From Phaeoceros laevis (taxonomy: Eukaryota > Anthocerotophyta > Anthocerotopsida > Notothyladales): a stretch of 38,021 nt of DNA. Below the pieces are notes generated by a model, which worked only from the letters and a program-made list of their open reading frames with translations, had not been told where the DNA came from and made no database searches. A program made the position numbers and the translations under genes. Shown here piece after piece: positions 9,553 to 20,099 of the stretch (positions within the stretch are counted from its first letter, which is position 1; each line of letters begins with the position of its first letter). The stretch covers positions 72,916 to 110,936 of the forward strand of contig JBNGIQ010009039.1 of the NCBI GenBank assembly GCA_049999765.1, given 5' to 3'.

Positions 9553-9967
9553 ACAACCTCCAGTCGGGTTGAAGCTTCCCCAAATATTGCATGGTCTGGT
9601 GCGACAAATTTCCAAGCACTGAGGAGGCCAAGAAAGTCGAAGCCGGCTCAAGTGGCCATGGTTCTGGGTGCTCCCCTCCCATATCCCATGGAAGTCTCAT
9701 GAATGCGTGATACGACTTCATCAATTGAAAATGCATGCACATAGTGTACATTGAAACTAAAACTCTGTACATCGGCATGCACATGTGGCCCAGGTTTCAG
9801 ACTTCCAGCACAGACATATCCTACTAGCTGATGCACCAAATGAACAGTTAGCCTCTTCTTATATACAGAGTCTATTACAGACTCTCGACGTGCACCTCTG
9901 TCTTACGGATGGACATGTGGCAGATACAGCAAGTTGAGTGTCATGTCTTGTACTCGTTTTCGTTTCA
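9553..9967. other. 3' flank of the PPR gene
   Basis: Downstream of the PPR stop codon on the minus strand. No gene is supported. Confidence 0.35.
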
Positions 9968-12121
9968 GCGTGGGTCCCCGCATGAACACATTCCATTTAT
10001 GAAGTGATGAACTCGATGTGCATCTCGAACTGTTATCTCTCGCCTTTCAATTTTGGACAACATTTTAGTGCCACTGTGGCAGTCATTGCACATGCGAAGA
10101 TTCTTGGTAACTAGCAAAGGTGTTCCGTCTGGGGTGTTGAGGAGACCAAATGCCAGTGCCAGTTTCTCAGCATGGCCACACAGGGCCTCCTCCCTCTGAT
10201 GCTCAAGTACAGGCTTGACCACAAGTTCTGCATGAGATACATGGCCTTCCTTAATTCGAAGATTGACACTTCTCAGTTTCGAGGACAGATCATCCCTCTC
10301 CTCTCCAACGATGAAATCATGCACCTTCTTGTTCACTTCAGTCCACGCCTTTGCAGGTACCTTGAAAGCTTCTGCTCGCTGTCTTTGATTTTGTACCTTC
10401 TCTGAGTCCTCCCACCTCCCAGCATTGGAATAGATGTCAGACATCAGCACATATGCAGAAGCCCGTCCTGGTTCCAGCTTGATGAGACGATCAAAATAAC
10501 GCCTCCCTCGTTCTGTGTCGCTATGAGTTTTGCATGCAGTTAGCAAAGACATCCATCCCACACCATCCTGCTCAAAAGGCATAGTTAACAGCAGATCTTC
10601 TGCCTCATCCAGACGCCCAACTCGACCAAGAAGATCCACCATGCACGTAAAGTGCTCAACCGCAGGCCTGACGTGTTGGCCGTGACATAACTTGTTAAAA
10701 TACTGGTGGCCCTCATTCACCAGTCCCGCATGACTGCATGCAGCAAGGAGACACGTAAATGTAGCAGCATCTGGAAGTGTTCCATATTCCTGCATTTTTT
10801 CAAAACACAGTATAGCCATTCTGCAGTTATTGTGCTCTCCATATCCATTGATCAAGGCATTCCAAGTGACCACATTCTTTTCTGGTAAACTCTGAAACAC
10901 TGACTGAGCATCTTCTAACTTCCCACATTTCGCGTACATATCCACTAGTCTGCCACCAATAATAGCATTGCCCTGGAGTCCTCTTTCCGAGATTGTTGAG
11001 TGTATTTGCCTGCCTGCGTGAATAGCCCCTACATTGGCACATGCCTTGAGAATGCATGAAAATGTTACCGCATCCGGCTCCACACCATCCTTCTGCATGC
11101 TTCCATACAGATCAAGAGCTTCTTGACCAAACCCATGGTGAGCATATCCTGCAATCATGGCATTCCATGTGGCCAGAGTTTTAGTTGGCAACCTTTCAAA
11201 AACTTTATGAGCATCGTCCAGGCTTCCATACCTGCTATATGTATCCACCAAGCCAGTGCCCACAAACACATTTTGTTCAAGATTCCTTTCCAAAACTTTG
11301 GCATGAATCACCTTACAAAGTTCCAAGTGCCCCACACTCCCACATGCTTTCAACATGAATAGGAAGGTCAAACTGTCTGGAATCACCCGATCGTGCTGCA
11401 TGCTTTCATATAAACCAAAAGCTTTCTCACCATCACTATGTTGAACATATCCCGAAATCATAACATTCCATGTTACAACGTTTTTGGCGGGCAACCTGTT
11501 GAATACAGTGCGTGCTTCCTCCAGACTCCCGCATTTTGCATACATGTCAACAAGGGTGCTCCCAACAAACACATTGGATTCAGACCCTCTGTGCTTGACA
11601 TCTGCATGAACCATCCTGCCAGCTGCCAGATCCGCAGTGCTCGCACACACTTTGAGAACTGCCACAACCACATGGTCATCTAATGTAGTGTTTGATTCTC
11701 GCACCTGTTTGTACAGTTCTAAGCCCTGCTTAGGTTTTCCCAACTCACAATGAGCTCCGATGATGGAACCCCATGCAAACTTGTCCGGTGCAGAAAGCTT
11801 GCTAAACACTTGAGTAGCTTCCTGCAGACTGCCAAGAGAAGTATACATGCGAATAATGTGATTCGCCAAAAATGCGTTGGACTCATAGCCACATCTGACA
11901 GCTAGACCATGGACCTGCCTGCCTACTCCAAGAGCTTTTCTTGCAATGCACCCTTTCAAAAGACCATACAGTATATCTGTCGATGCATAAGACCCTTTAT
12001 TTGCTAAAAGGTCTAACGAATGGCATTCCTCTCTGAGCTGCTCTTCATCATATTCAATCCTTGAAGCATCTCTACGGATCGCCAACCTACATAGTTTACA
12101 CAGCAGTGTCAGGACATGCAT
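9965..12121 (-). CDS. PLS-class pentatricopeptide repeat protein with DYW deaminase domain
   Basis: Intronless, with ATG at 12121 and 718 residues. The N-terminus (MHVLTLLCKLCRLAIRRD) is basic and hydrophobic, compatible with an organelle presequence. Tandem PLS repeats follow (for example NVVTWNVMISGY, LVDMYAKCGSLEEA), then the HFTCMVDLLGRVGRLDEAE segment, E motifs and a DYW domain. The deaminase residues are present: HAE at about 650-652, CNDCH at about 678-682 and CSC at about 712-714. DYW proteins bind specific organelle transcripts and deaminate C to U. Two deviations stand out. The PG box reads KVPAKAWTEV, where KEPGCSWIEV is typical, and the protein ends in GDPR instead of DYW. Metal-binding and catalytic residues look intact, so activity is plausible. 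The editing target cannot be read from the sequence. Confidence 0.92.
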   Translation of the reverse strand: MHVLTLLCKLCRLAIRRDASRIEYDEEQLREECHSLDLLANKGSYASTDILYGLLKGCIARKALGVGRQVHGLAVRCGYESNAFLANHIIRMYTSLGSLQEATQVFSKLSAPDKFAWGSIIGAHCELGKPKQGLELYKQVRESNTTLDDHVVVAVLKVCASTADLAAGRMVHADVKHRGSESNVFVGSTLVDMYAKCGSLEEARTVFNRLPAKNVVTWNVMISGYVQHSDGEKAFGLYESMQHDRVIPDSLTFLFMLKACGSVGHLELCKVIHAKVLERNLEQNVFVGTGLVDTYSRYGSLDDAHKVFERLPTKTLATWNAMIAGYAHHGFGQEALDLYGSMQKDGVEPDAVTFSCILKACANVGAIHAGRQIHSTISERGLQGNAIIGGRLVDMYAKCGKLEDAQSVFQSLPEKNVVTWNALINGYGEHNNCRMAILCFEKMQEYGTLPDAATFTCLLAACSHAGLVNEGHQYFNKLCHGQHVRPAVEHFTCMVDLLGRVGRLDEAEDLLLTMPFEQDGVGWMSLLTACKTHSDTERGRRYFDRLIKLEPGRASAYVLMSDIYSNAGRWEDSEKVQNQRQRAEAFKVPAKAWTEVNKKVHDFIVGEERDDLSSKLRSVNLRIKEGHVSHAELVVKPVLEHQREEALCGHAEKLALAFGLLNTPDGTPLLVTKNLRMCNDCHSGTKMLSKIERREITVRDAHRVHHFINGMCSCGDPR

Positions 12122-12958
12122 ACAATGCAATCTCAGATAGTGAGAACTCGGTAGACTTCTAGCTCGAGATGCACGTGATCCCAGACTCTTTTTTTGCTTG
12201 CAATTGATTAATCAAGCTCGAGTCTGTGTGTAGCTACAAAATTGGAATTCCACCATGAGAAGACTATATTTCACCATTTACAGTCATCCATGTCTTCTCC
12301 TCAACTCTGTTGTGTATCTGACGCCAGGTGACTAACTACTGCAAGCGAAGTGTTCTAGTGTTTCTGCAACTTACCTCTGCGTGATCGAGGATAATAAAAA
12401 ATCTGATTTCCCACAATTAGGCTTCGTGTGTGCCGGCTGTGTCAAGGGATGAAAAACGAGATTCAAACCGTGCAACTTTCGTGCCCAAAGTCTGCTCATC
12501 AGACAAGTGTGCTGTCCCCTGGCTTCAAAAGTACGTATTCGTCAGCACCGTTAAAGACCCGTAGTTGCATGCACCCCAGAAATGTATGGCGCCACTGCAA
12601 CTATAAAAGGATGGACACGCTAGCCGTTTGAGGGGAACCATGAATCAGCCAAAAGATCCGTGTCTAACAGCAAGCAATCTTGTAGATTTGCTTTCATGTG
12701 CACCCGAATGATAAAAATACAGCCAGGGTTTAGGGTTTCGACGGCTGGGATTTGCGCGGATCATACGAGCTACCCTGTATTGGTGATCATGTGCACAATT
12801 TAGTTCTGGAACAGGGGAAAATGTGCTGCTGTAGGACTGAAATCAGATTGGTTGTGGCGCAATTCGACGTTTTCCCACCGTAGGCGTTCCCAATTTCATG
12901 GATTGGTGTGACAGGCGGCAAGCTCCTCCGTGGTTGTCTGGACTCTGGGAAAGGGAAG
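12122..12958. promoter_or_regulatory. Divergent promoter interval between PPR-DYW and GUF1, with telo-box
   Basis: About 840 bp separates two divergent genes. A double telo-box, AGGGTTTAGGGTTT, sits at 12726-12739, 220 bp upstream of the GUF1 ATG. Telo-boxes are established elements in plant promoters of translation-related genes. A TATA-like TATAAAAG lies at 12602-12609 on the plus strand. I see no gene inside. Confidence 0.6.
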
Positions 12959-15900
12959 ATGGCTGTGTCTATTATCAGGCACCGTTCCAGACAAATAATC
13001 CGGCTCTTGGATTCCTCTACAACGTTTTCATCAAAAGGGACCAGAGCAGTTGGGCCTCGTCTGAGCCGACTGTGGGGTTGCTCATCGAGATATGGAGGGT
13101 CCGGTGAGATATGCAGCTGGTCCAGCTCATACTGCTCGTATGCAGCTTCGCAGGACCTCCACGGAAGTAATGAGATAGACCTTTCGCTCTATCCACCCCC
13201 TATGATCCGGAATTTTTCCATCATAGCTCATGTGGACCACGGGAAGTCCACTCTTGCCGATCGACTGCTGGAGCTGACAGGCACAATCAAGAAAGGTCTC
13301 GGTCAGCCGCAGTATCTGGACAAGCTGCAGGTTCGCATGTTTTCCTTGAATTCAGGTTTGTTTTCTTGGTGAAAGTAGCCTGCTGTGGGGCCGCTGCTGA
13401 CTTGGTTTCTCGCCTGAAGTAGGTTGAGAGGGAAAGAGGCATAACTGTGAAGGCCCAAACAGCTACTATGTTCTTCAACTACTCTTCTCCGAAGGGGCTT
13501 CAGGGACGCTACTTGCTGAACCTCGTAGATACACCGGGCCATGTGGATTTTAGCTATGAGGTTTCCAGGTCTCTTGCTGCTTGCCAGGGGGTTCTGCTTC
13601 TGGTTGACGCCTCTCAAGGAGTTCAGGCTCAAACTGTTGCCAACTTCTATTTGGCATTTGAAGCTGAGCTGGCAATCATACCAGTCATAAATAAGATTGA
13701 CCAACCAAATGCTGATCCTGAAAATGTCAAGGCACAGTTGAAAACCATTTTTGATATCAATCCAGATGATGTTTTGCTAACTTCTGCAAAGACAGGGGAA
13801 GGTCTTTCTCATGTGCTTCCTTCGGTCATTGATCGCATTCCTCAGCCAAAAGGCTCTGCAGGGGCCCCCCTGAGAATGCTTCTACTGGATTCTTACTATG
13901 ATTCATACAAGGGCGTCATTTGCCATGTTGCAGTCGTTGATGGGGCCTTGCGGAAAGGAGAAAAGATTGCCTCTGCTGCCACTGGGCAGTCTTATGAAGC
14001 TATGGATGTTGGCATTCTCCATCCTGAGCTTAAACCAACAGGCATTCTGCTAACAGGACAGGTGGGTTATCTTGTGACTGGTATGCGCACCACTCAAGAA
14101 GCCCGCATAGGGGACACCTTGCACCATATCCGAACTGTTGTCGAACCTTTACCTGGTAAGGTTTGATCCCTGACCTCTGCTGATTTTCTTGTTTCGACCT
14201 GATGTTCATACCCTTTGCCCTGCTTGCTTGACCACTGCAGGTTTCAAGCCAGCAAAGCACATGGTCTTTGCAGGTGTCTATCCAGCTGATGGATCGGACT
14301 ATGATGCATTGAGTGCAGCTGTTGAGCACCTTACTTGTAATGATGCAAGCGTTTCAGTCTCTAAGGAAAGCAGTGGTGCATTGGGAGTGGGTTTCAGGTT
14401 CGACATAACTGAAAGTGGTTTTGGTCATGCATGATATTTCCTGGGACATGTAATGGTACTCAAACAGTTGCTTTATCTGACAGGTGCGGATTTTTGGGAC
14501 TGCTTCATATGGATGTCTTTCTTCAGCGGCTGGAGCAAGTAATGCTGCCAGTAGCAAGGAGGATTTAGTGACCTGTATCCGCTGTTATTGCTCTGGGCTT
14601 CCAAGTTGTAAATTTGACTTCAGCATAAAGTACTGTTTCAGGAGCATGGAGCACAAGTAATAACCACCACACCAACTGTGCCATACGTATTTGAGTATGC
14701 AGATGGCAGGTAGGCTCTCTATCTTTAACACCACTGTTTGACGACTGTTAATGAAAGGTTTTAACTGAGCACTGTGGTTGGTGTCTTGCCATGTTGCAGT
14801 AAGATTACAGTGCAAAATCCAGCAAGCCTGCCATCAAATCCTAACCTAAGGCTGCTCAAGTGTTGGGAACCGTCTGTGAATGCAACGATAATTACTCCTA
14901 GTGAGTAAGCCCTATAGCACACCATTTACAGAGTCAAATCACTTCATTCTTGTGCATGTTTGTGAGAAAAGAGGCAATCCCAGATTTCATTGTCTTCTCT
15001 TCTTACTTGTGGGCGGGATCGGATCAGATATGTAGGGAGCTTGATGACTCTTTGCTCCGAGCGGCGGGGCCAGCAAGTTGAGCACACAATTATCGATGTG
15101 TATGCTTCTTTGCTGTGCACTGATTTTGCTTCGATTACCTTCGTATCCCTTCAGTGCCATTAAGCTATCTTACTTTTTTTTTGTTACTCTTGTTGACCTA
15201 TGTCTGTTTGTGTGCTAACTGTCCAGACAGCGGACCATGCTGAAATACAAACTTCCATTGCGTGAGGTTGTGGTAGACTTTTACAATCTTCTGAAAAGCT
15301 TAACCTCGGGCTATGCCTCCTTCGACTATGAAGAAGCAAAGTATGTGCCAGCTCACTACTTTTGAGTATGACTTGGGCAATCAAGTCACAAATTTGCCTT
15401 GGGAGGGCACGCTGACTTCCATTGTCCTAAGCTACTGGTTGTCATGCATCTGAACAGGTACCAAGAGGCTGACCTTGTAAAGCTGGACGTGATGCTGAAC
15501 GGCCAAGTGGTTGATGCCCTTGCCACAATCGTCCATCGATCTAAGGCGCAGCGCATCGGTCGGGAATTTGTTGAGAAGCTCAAGAAGGTGATTGACAGGT
15601 TTGTTCAGTCACCCTGCCCTCACTCTTTTGGCAAGGAGCTGTCTCGGTTCAAGGTTTGTGCCCAGAGGATACTTCTAACAGTTTGCCCTCCTGATGTGCT
15701 CCAGGCAAATGTACGACGTTGCGATACAGGCAGCTGTAGGGTCGAAAGTGATAGCACGGGAAACGTAAGCTTTGATTTGTGGCTCTTAGCCATTTTCTTG
15801 TCAAATTGGTGTTAAACAAGAAACCTTAGTGCTTGGTGATACTGAACCTATCTTTTCATGTTTCCCCGGCATCAGACTATCTGCGCTTAGGAAAAATGTC

Positions 15901-16038
15901 CTGGCGAAGTGCTACGGAGGAGATGTGACGCGGAAGAGGAAACTCTTGGAGAAGCAAAAGGAGGGGAAGAAGCGCATGAAGCGAGTGGGATCTGTTGACA
16001 TCCCACAAGAGGCCTTTCATTCATTGTTGCAGTCTTAA
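12959..16038 (+). CDS. GUF1: Mitochondrial elongation factor 4 (LepA/GUF1), 11 exons
   Basis: GUF1 is the mitochondrial LepA GTPase, a ribosome-associated translation factor. Exons: 12959-13330, 13423-14155, 14241-14397, 14484-14538, 14642-14709, 14800-14904, 15028-15099, 15227-15340, 15458-15598, 15705-15764 and 15876-16038. All introns are GT-AG and the joined frame is 679 codons plus TAA. The first about 80 residues look like a mitochondrial presequence ([20 protein letters not shown]). G-motifs are intact: AHVDHGKS (90-97), DTPGH, NKID and SAK. The LepA-specific C-terminal part is present ([23 protein letters not shown], and a [16 protein letters not shown] tail). The sequence is closer to plant mitochondrial than to plastid LepA, for example [17 protein letters not shown]. 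The exon 7/8 junction was chosen so that [10 protein letters not shown] matches the family. ATG 12959 is the first start in frame with the presequence. Confidence 0.93.
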
Positions 16039-16151
16039 GTCTTCAGACTCTTCACTTGACTCTGACTGTTCCCGAAAAATTTTACTGTGTCACGGCTCCG
16101 AAAGAATGGATCACCATTTTTGGAATCTCAAGCAGTGAATCAGTGTCAGGG
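16039..16151. other. 3' flank of GUF1 up to the gap
   Basis: Short 3' flank with no further gene before the run of Ns. Confidence 0.4.
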
Positions 16152-16251
16152 NNNNNNNNNNNNNNNNNNNNNNNNNNNNNNNNNNNNNNNNNNNNNNNNN
16201 NNNNNNNNNNNNNNNNNNNNNNNNNNNNNNNNNNNNNNNNNNNNNNNNNNN
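16152..16251. other. Assembly gap of 100 Ns
   Basis: Exactly 100 ambiguous bases, the conventional placeholder for a gap of unknown size. Sequence on either side may therefore not be adjacent in the genome. Confidence 0.99.
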
Positions 16252-16284
16252 CATTTCGTAACCCCCCCTTCCTAAGCTTTGGGT

Positions 16285-16329
16285 GCGAGCGGGCACATGC
16301 CGGTCCCCTACCGGCGCGTGCCCGCTCGC
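16285..16329. repeat. GC-rich 19-bp hairpin beside the gap
   Basis: GCGAGCGGGCACATGCCGG (16285-16303) pairs with CCGGCGCGTGCCCGCTCGC (16311-16329) with two mismatches and a 7-base loop. Such a strong GC-rich stem could explain why assembly failed just upstream, or it may be one end of a mobile element hidden in the gap. Confidence 0.75.
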
Positions 16330-17235
16330 CTGACTTTTCCCGTCCGTGACATGTGAAGTCCAGGTCTCCTGCGTAAAGTTTACGGAGCGGCATATGGAAA
16401 GGGGCCGTCATCGAGTAAACCATTGCCGTCCCTCGGGAATTGGAAGCGCTCGCCAGACTTATTATTAGGTGGAACAGCATATCAAACGATCCCGCCAAAG
16501 TTTGACTTTAGATCCAAATCAACCTGGTGATTCCGGTCAGTAATGCAGGTGCCAAGTGTCGGCCTCTGCCCTTCAACCGCCATGAAGCTCCAAAACCAAG
16601 ACCAAGACGTGGCTTGCTTGGAGGTGCTTGTGTATTTGTGTAATGCGCGCCCCCCCTGAGGCAGAGCCTGGCAGACTACGTGTAGAGAACACAGACACCT
16701 CGCCGATGGAAGCGCCTTCCGCACGAGCCGAGCTGTCGGCGTGGAGCGCTCAGCCCTTGACAGAATATGGTGCTGATGGAAGACTTTGCCGTTGGGCTGT
16801 ATGAGCTAATTCAAGGCCAGCCGCCGCATGGCTCCCCTGTCGATGCAACACCCACCGTCTACACCTGTCCAGGTCCTTTATGATGTGAAGTGCTATAGAA
16901 GGTACCCCCACAACTTGCACTCCAGAAGGCGCCTTCGCGAGCATAGCGGCGATATCCACCCCTGGGCTACTCCACTTCCTCCTGAATACTGAAGACTCCA
17001 GGATGCATGCAGGGGCAATCCTCATTGTGCCACCGTCAATGAGCTGCCCGCTGGGAAGGAGCAAAATTGTGGATGCCAAATCTCCTCAATGGAGGATCCA
17101 CGCGGCTGCAGAATAGTGGAGGTGTTCACCGACATAGGAGGAAAACAGCAAATCTGAAGTCCCACTGAGAGCTGAAGTTTGCAAGAGCTGAAGTTTCCAC
17201 AGTATTGAGCAGCAGATCAAAATTCCAGAGAGGAA
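16330..17235. other. Upstream region of the MFS gene
   Basis: About 900 bp with no supported gene. A minus-strand open stretch at 17079-16750 starts from a non-ATG codon and has no recognisable domain. The MFS promoter should lie here, and no clear TATA box was identified. Confidence 0.35.
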
Positions 17236-19032
17236 ATGGGGGTGGGCAACTTGGTTGCGGAGATGGTGCGGAACAGGTGGTTCATTCTGGTGGTATCCAT
17301 CTGGATTCAGGTAGTGTCTGGAGCTTCCTACAATTTCAGCATCTACTCCGGAGAGCTGAAGAACGTCATGGGGTATGACCAGCAAACCCTGGACACAATA
17401 GGCTGGTTCAAGGACCTGGGAGAAAGTGTGGGAGTCGTCGCTGGCCTGCTTTACGACTACTTCCCCCCCTGGGGAGTCCTGGTCATCGGTGCCGCGCAGA
17501 ACTTCTACGGCTACACCATGTTGTGGATGGCTGTGACAGGGCAGATTGCACAACCTGCTGTTTGGAAAATGTGCTGCTACATGTGCATCGGTGCCAACGG
17601 CCAGACCTACCTCCACACCGCGGTGATGGTGACCAGCGTAAAGAGCTTCCCTCTCAGTCGTGGCGTGGTGCTGGGGATGATGAAGGGCTTCTCCGGCCTC
17701 AGCGGAGCTATCATGACGCAGCTCTGGATGGCCATCTACGGGGTCGGCTATCCTGCTCAGTTCCTCCTCATGACATCTTGGCTCTCCACCGTGGTCCCTA
17801 TCGCGCTCATGTTCGTGCTCCGGCCTGTGGAGCAGCCCGGAGAGCGGGAGCCGGACGAGGGCAAGAACCTCTTACTCCTCAACTTGCTCACCCTCGGGCT
17901 CTGCGGCTACCTCATGACCGTCATCTTGGTAGAAGACACGCTCACTCTGGGCATAAACAGCGTCCGCATGATCGTCTCTTTCATTCTCCTCATGCTCCTC
18001 CTTCCTCTCGGTGTCCCCTTCAAGTCACTCTATTACCGGAACCAAGCTTCTTCCTCGCTGCAAACCCCACTGCTGCTCCCAGATCCCGAGACTGCCAACC
18101 CTGTCAATGCCAATTGCAAGCTCGTCACTCCTTGCCAGGCAGAAGCGGAGCTGGAGCTTCCTCCCAGCCCTAAACCCCGCCCGCAGCGAGGAGAAGACTT
18201 CAGCCTTTGGGAAGCCCTGACCACCGCCGACTTCTGGCTCATTCTCTTCGCCACCGGCTGCGGGATCGGCTCCGGCCTGACCGCCATCGACAACCTCAGC
18301 CAAGTCGGCACCTCCCTCGGGTACTCCCAATCCCAGGTGCAGACATTTGTGTCAATGGTCTCCATCTGGAACTTCCTCGGCAGAATAGCAGGCGGCTCCC
18401 TCTCCGAACTGGCTCTTCACCGCCACGGCACCCCCCGCCCGGCCTTCATCATCCTCACCCTAGCCGTCCTCGCTGCAGGACACACGGTCATGGCCGCAGC
18501 CTTCTTCGGCAGCATCTACATCGGCTCCGTCAGCATCGGGATCAGCTACGGCGCGCTCATGGCCATCATCCCTACCACCACCTCGGAGATTTTCGGGCTC
18601 CAGAACTTCGGCACGCTGGTGAACCTGGTGTCCATCAGTAACCCCCTGAGCTCTTACCTGTTCTCGGTGCAGATAGCAGGGTGCGTATACGACATGGAAG
18701 CGCAGAAGCAGGCCATGGCCAGGCAGCTCACGGTCACCGAACTGATGCGCAAGCGTCTGTTCTCCGGAGTTCCCCGCCTCTTCTCCTCCTCTGCTGATGC
18801 TTCCGACGAGCTGCTTTGCACGGGGCCCTTGTGCTTCCGCCTCACTTTCGGCGTCATGGCCATGTTCTGCGTCGCCGGAGCCGTCGCCGCCACAGCTCTC
18901 TACAACCGGACAAGCAAGTTTTACCAAATCGAGCTCTTCGGCACATGCAACAACAGTAGCAGCAGACAGCCAGACACGGAGGCCGTTGTCCTGGACGACC
19001 CTTCCCGTATCCAATTGAAAATAGAAAATTAG
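17236..19032 (+). CDS. Nodulin-like major facilitator superfamily transporter
   Basis: Intronless, 598 residues, ATG 17236 to TAG 19030-19032. The N-terminal half is a nodulin-like domain (about residues 12-255). It has family signatures such as YDQQTLDTIGWFKDLGES, IGAAQNFYGY, CIGANGQTYLHTAVMV and GMMKGFSGLSGAI. A polar loop (about 275-320) precedes a second MFS half (NFD4-like, about 325-565, starting LWEALTTADFWLILFATGCG and including VSIWNFLGRIAGG). About 12 membrane spans are expected. Relatives are plant-specific membrane proteins of mostly unknown substrate, and some are linked to metal or nodule functions, so no substrate is assigned. The 3' half is rich in C and G at third codon positions, which creates long open frames on other strands. 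No N-terminal signal peptide is visible beyond the first span (WFILVVSIWIQVV). Confidence 0.92.
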   Translation: MGVGNLVAEMVRNRWFILVVSIWIQVVSGASYNFSIYSGELKNVMGYDQQTLDTIGWFKDLGESVGVVAGLLYDYFPPWGVLVIGAAQNFYGYTMLWMAVTGQIAQPAVWKMCCYMCIGANGQTYLHTAVMVTSVKSFPLSRGVVLGMMKGFSGLSGAIMTQLWMAIYGVGYPAQFLLMTSWLSTVVPIALMFVLRPVEQPGEREPDEGKNLLLLNLLTLGLCGYLMTVILVEDTLTLGINSVRMIVSFILLMLLLPLGVPFKSLYYRNQASSSLQTPLLLPDPETANPVNANCKLVTPCQAEAELELPPSPKPRPQRGEDFSLWEALTTADFWLILFATGCGIGSGLTAIDNLSQVGTSLGYSQSQVQTFVSMVSIWNFLGRIAGGSLSELALHRHGTPRPAFIILTLAVLAAGHTVMAAAFFGSIYIGSVSIGISYGALMAIIPTTTSEIFGLQNFGTLVNLVSISNPLSSYLFSVQIAGCVYDMEAQKQAMARQLTVTELMRKRLFSGVPRLFSSSADASDELLCTGPLCFRLTFGVMAMFCVAGAVAATALYNRTSKFYQIELFGTCNNSSSRQPDTEAVVLDDPSRIQLKIEN

Positions 19033-19040
19033 CCGATGTC

Positions 19041-19480
19041 GGGCCCGTCGGCGTAGAGATATATCCTTCCGGGCAGTTAAGGCAGCGCCCTTCCCAACGC
19101 GTACGGCCCACCTCTCCCGCCATGCCCATGTATGACCTTATGATGTTGCTTGGCCATGGCAGCGCATGCCTCATAGTGGCGGGGCATGGCCATGCTCCAA
19201 CTCCCGCTATACCCCAAGTCTCGGCCACCATGCCCTGGCCTTTCGAAAAATGCCCCTGCCCAGTGCTCATGGCCCCTTGGGGCCATGGGCATGCGGCCGC
19301 GGGGGCCTGAGCATAGGGATGCGAGATGCAGCCCATGCGGGGGCATACGTATGAGGGGGTGGGAGGCATAGGCATGGGGATGGATTGGTAGGTAGTGGGT
19401 AGTGGGCGGTACGCTTTGGGGATGGCGCTGCCTTAACTGCCCGGAACCATATATCTCCACGCGGCCCGTCGGGCAGCGCT
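19041..19480. mobile_element. Foldback (MITE-like) element abutting the MFS gene
   Basis: A long terminal inverted repeat is visible. 19056-19089 (GAGATATAT..TTCCGGGCAG and onward) pairs with 19424-19457 with 32 of 34 matches. Weaker pairing extends inward to about 19110/19403 and outward to about 19045/19468. The roughly 440-bp element has no coding capacity, and its interior is rich in CATGGCC/GGCCATG motifs. The left end is less than 30 bp after the MFS stop codon, so it probably lies in that gene's 3' UTR. No target-site duplication was identified with confidence. Confidence 0.75.
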
Positions 19481-20099
19481 GTACATTAGACGTGTCTTCA
19501 AGACTTGTACCTTCCATGTATAGTAGAATAATCAAGATTTGGCAAGGTTATGAGCGAGCAACAAGTGAAATTTTCAATTTTCACTCCTGAATGGAAATTA
19601 TGGAATTGCTCCAAAATTGAGTTCGCAATCAGTGAAGAACCAGGAGAATCTGAGGAGATAGAGGCTTTGTATCCCCTTGGTTTTCTTCTTGTAAGACAAT
19701 CACAATAATTTTGGGAGGGGAGGGGAGGGATTGAGGAGCATAAAGAGGAAGGCTTGCTTTATTGCCTAACTGCACGGAAATGCATTATCATTTCCTTATT
19801 TGTGTCACGGTCGAAAGCAATGGTGAGCAATCATGGTCCCATACCGCAACACAAATGTAGGATGACACGATCATTTGTCACGGCCATGCGGTGACCTGTT
19901 GTTGCCCATGCTCCCACCTGCTGTAGGCCGGGTCACGGTCCGCCAAAGTATTTGTAGACCGGCAAAGTTCATGTGCCCCTATGGCAGCCACATCCCGTAT
20001 GCGTGTAGCATGGCATGGGAAACCTTTGAGTGTCTCCATCAAAGGGCTTTGCGTGGAGTTCATTCCATTATTTAGACACTTCAGTGAAAGTTGGAACAC
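19481..20099. other. Gene-free stretch
   Basis: AT-rich DNA with purine runs (GGGAGGGGAGGGGAGGG near 19715-19731). No gene or structured RNA recognised. Confidence 0.35.

Noticed and set aside
16750-17079. Minus-strand open stretch upstream of the MFS gene
   Set aside because: Starts from a non-ATG codon, no known domain, and it lies in the expected MFS promoter.
18207-19014. Long open frames on both strands inside the MFS gene
   Set aside because: Shadows created by the GC-rich third positions of the real coding frame.
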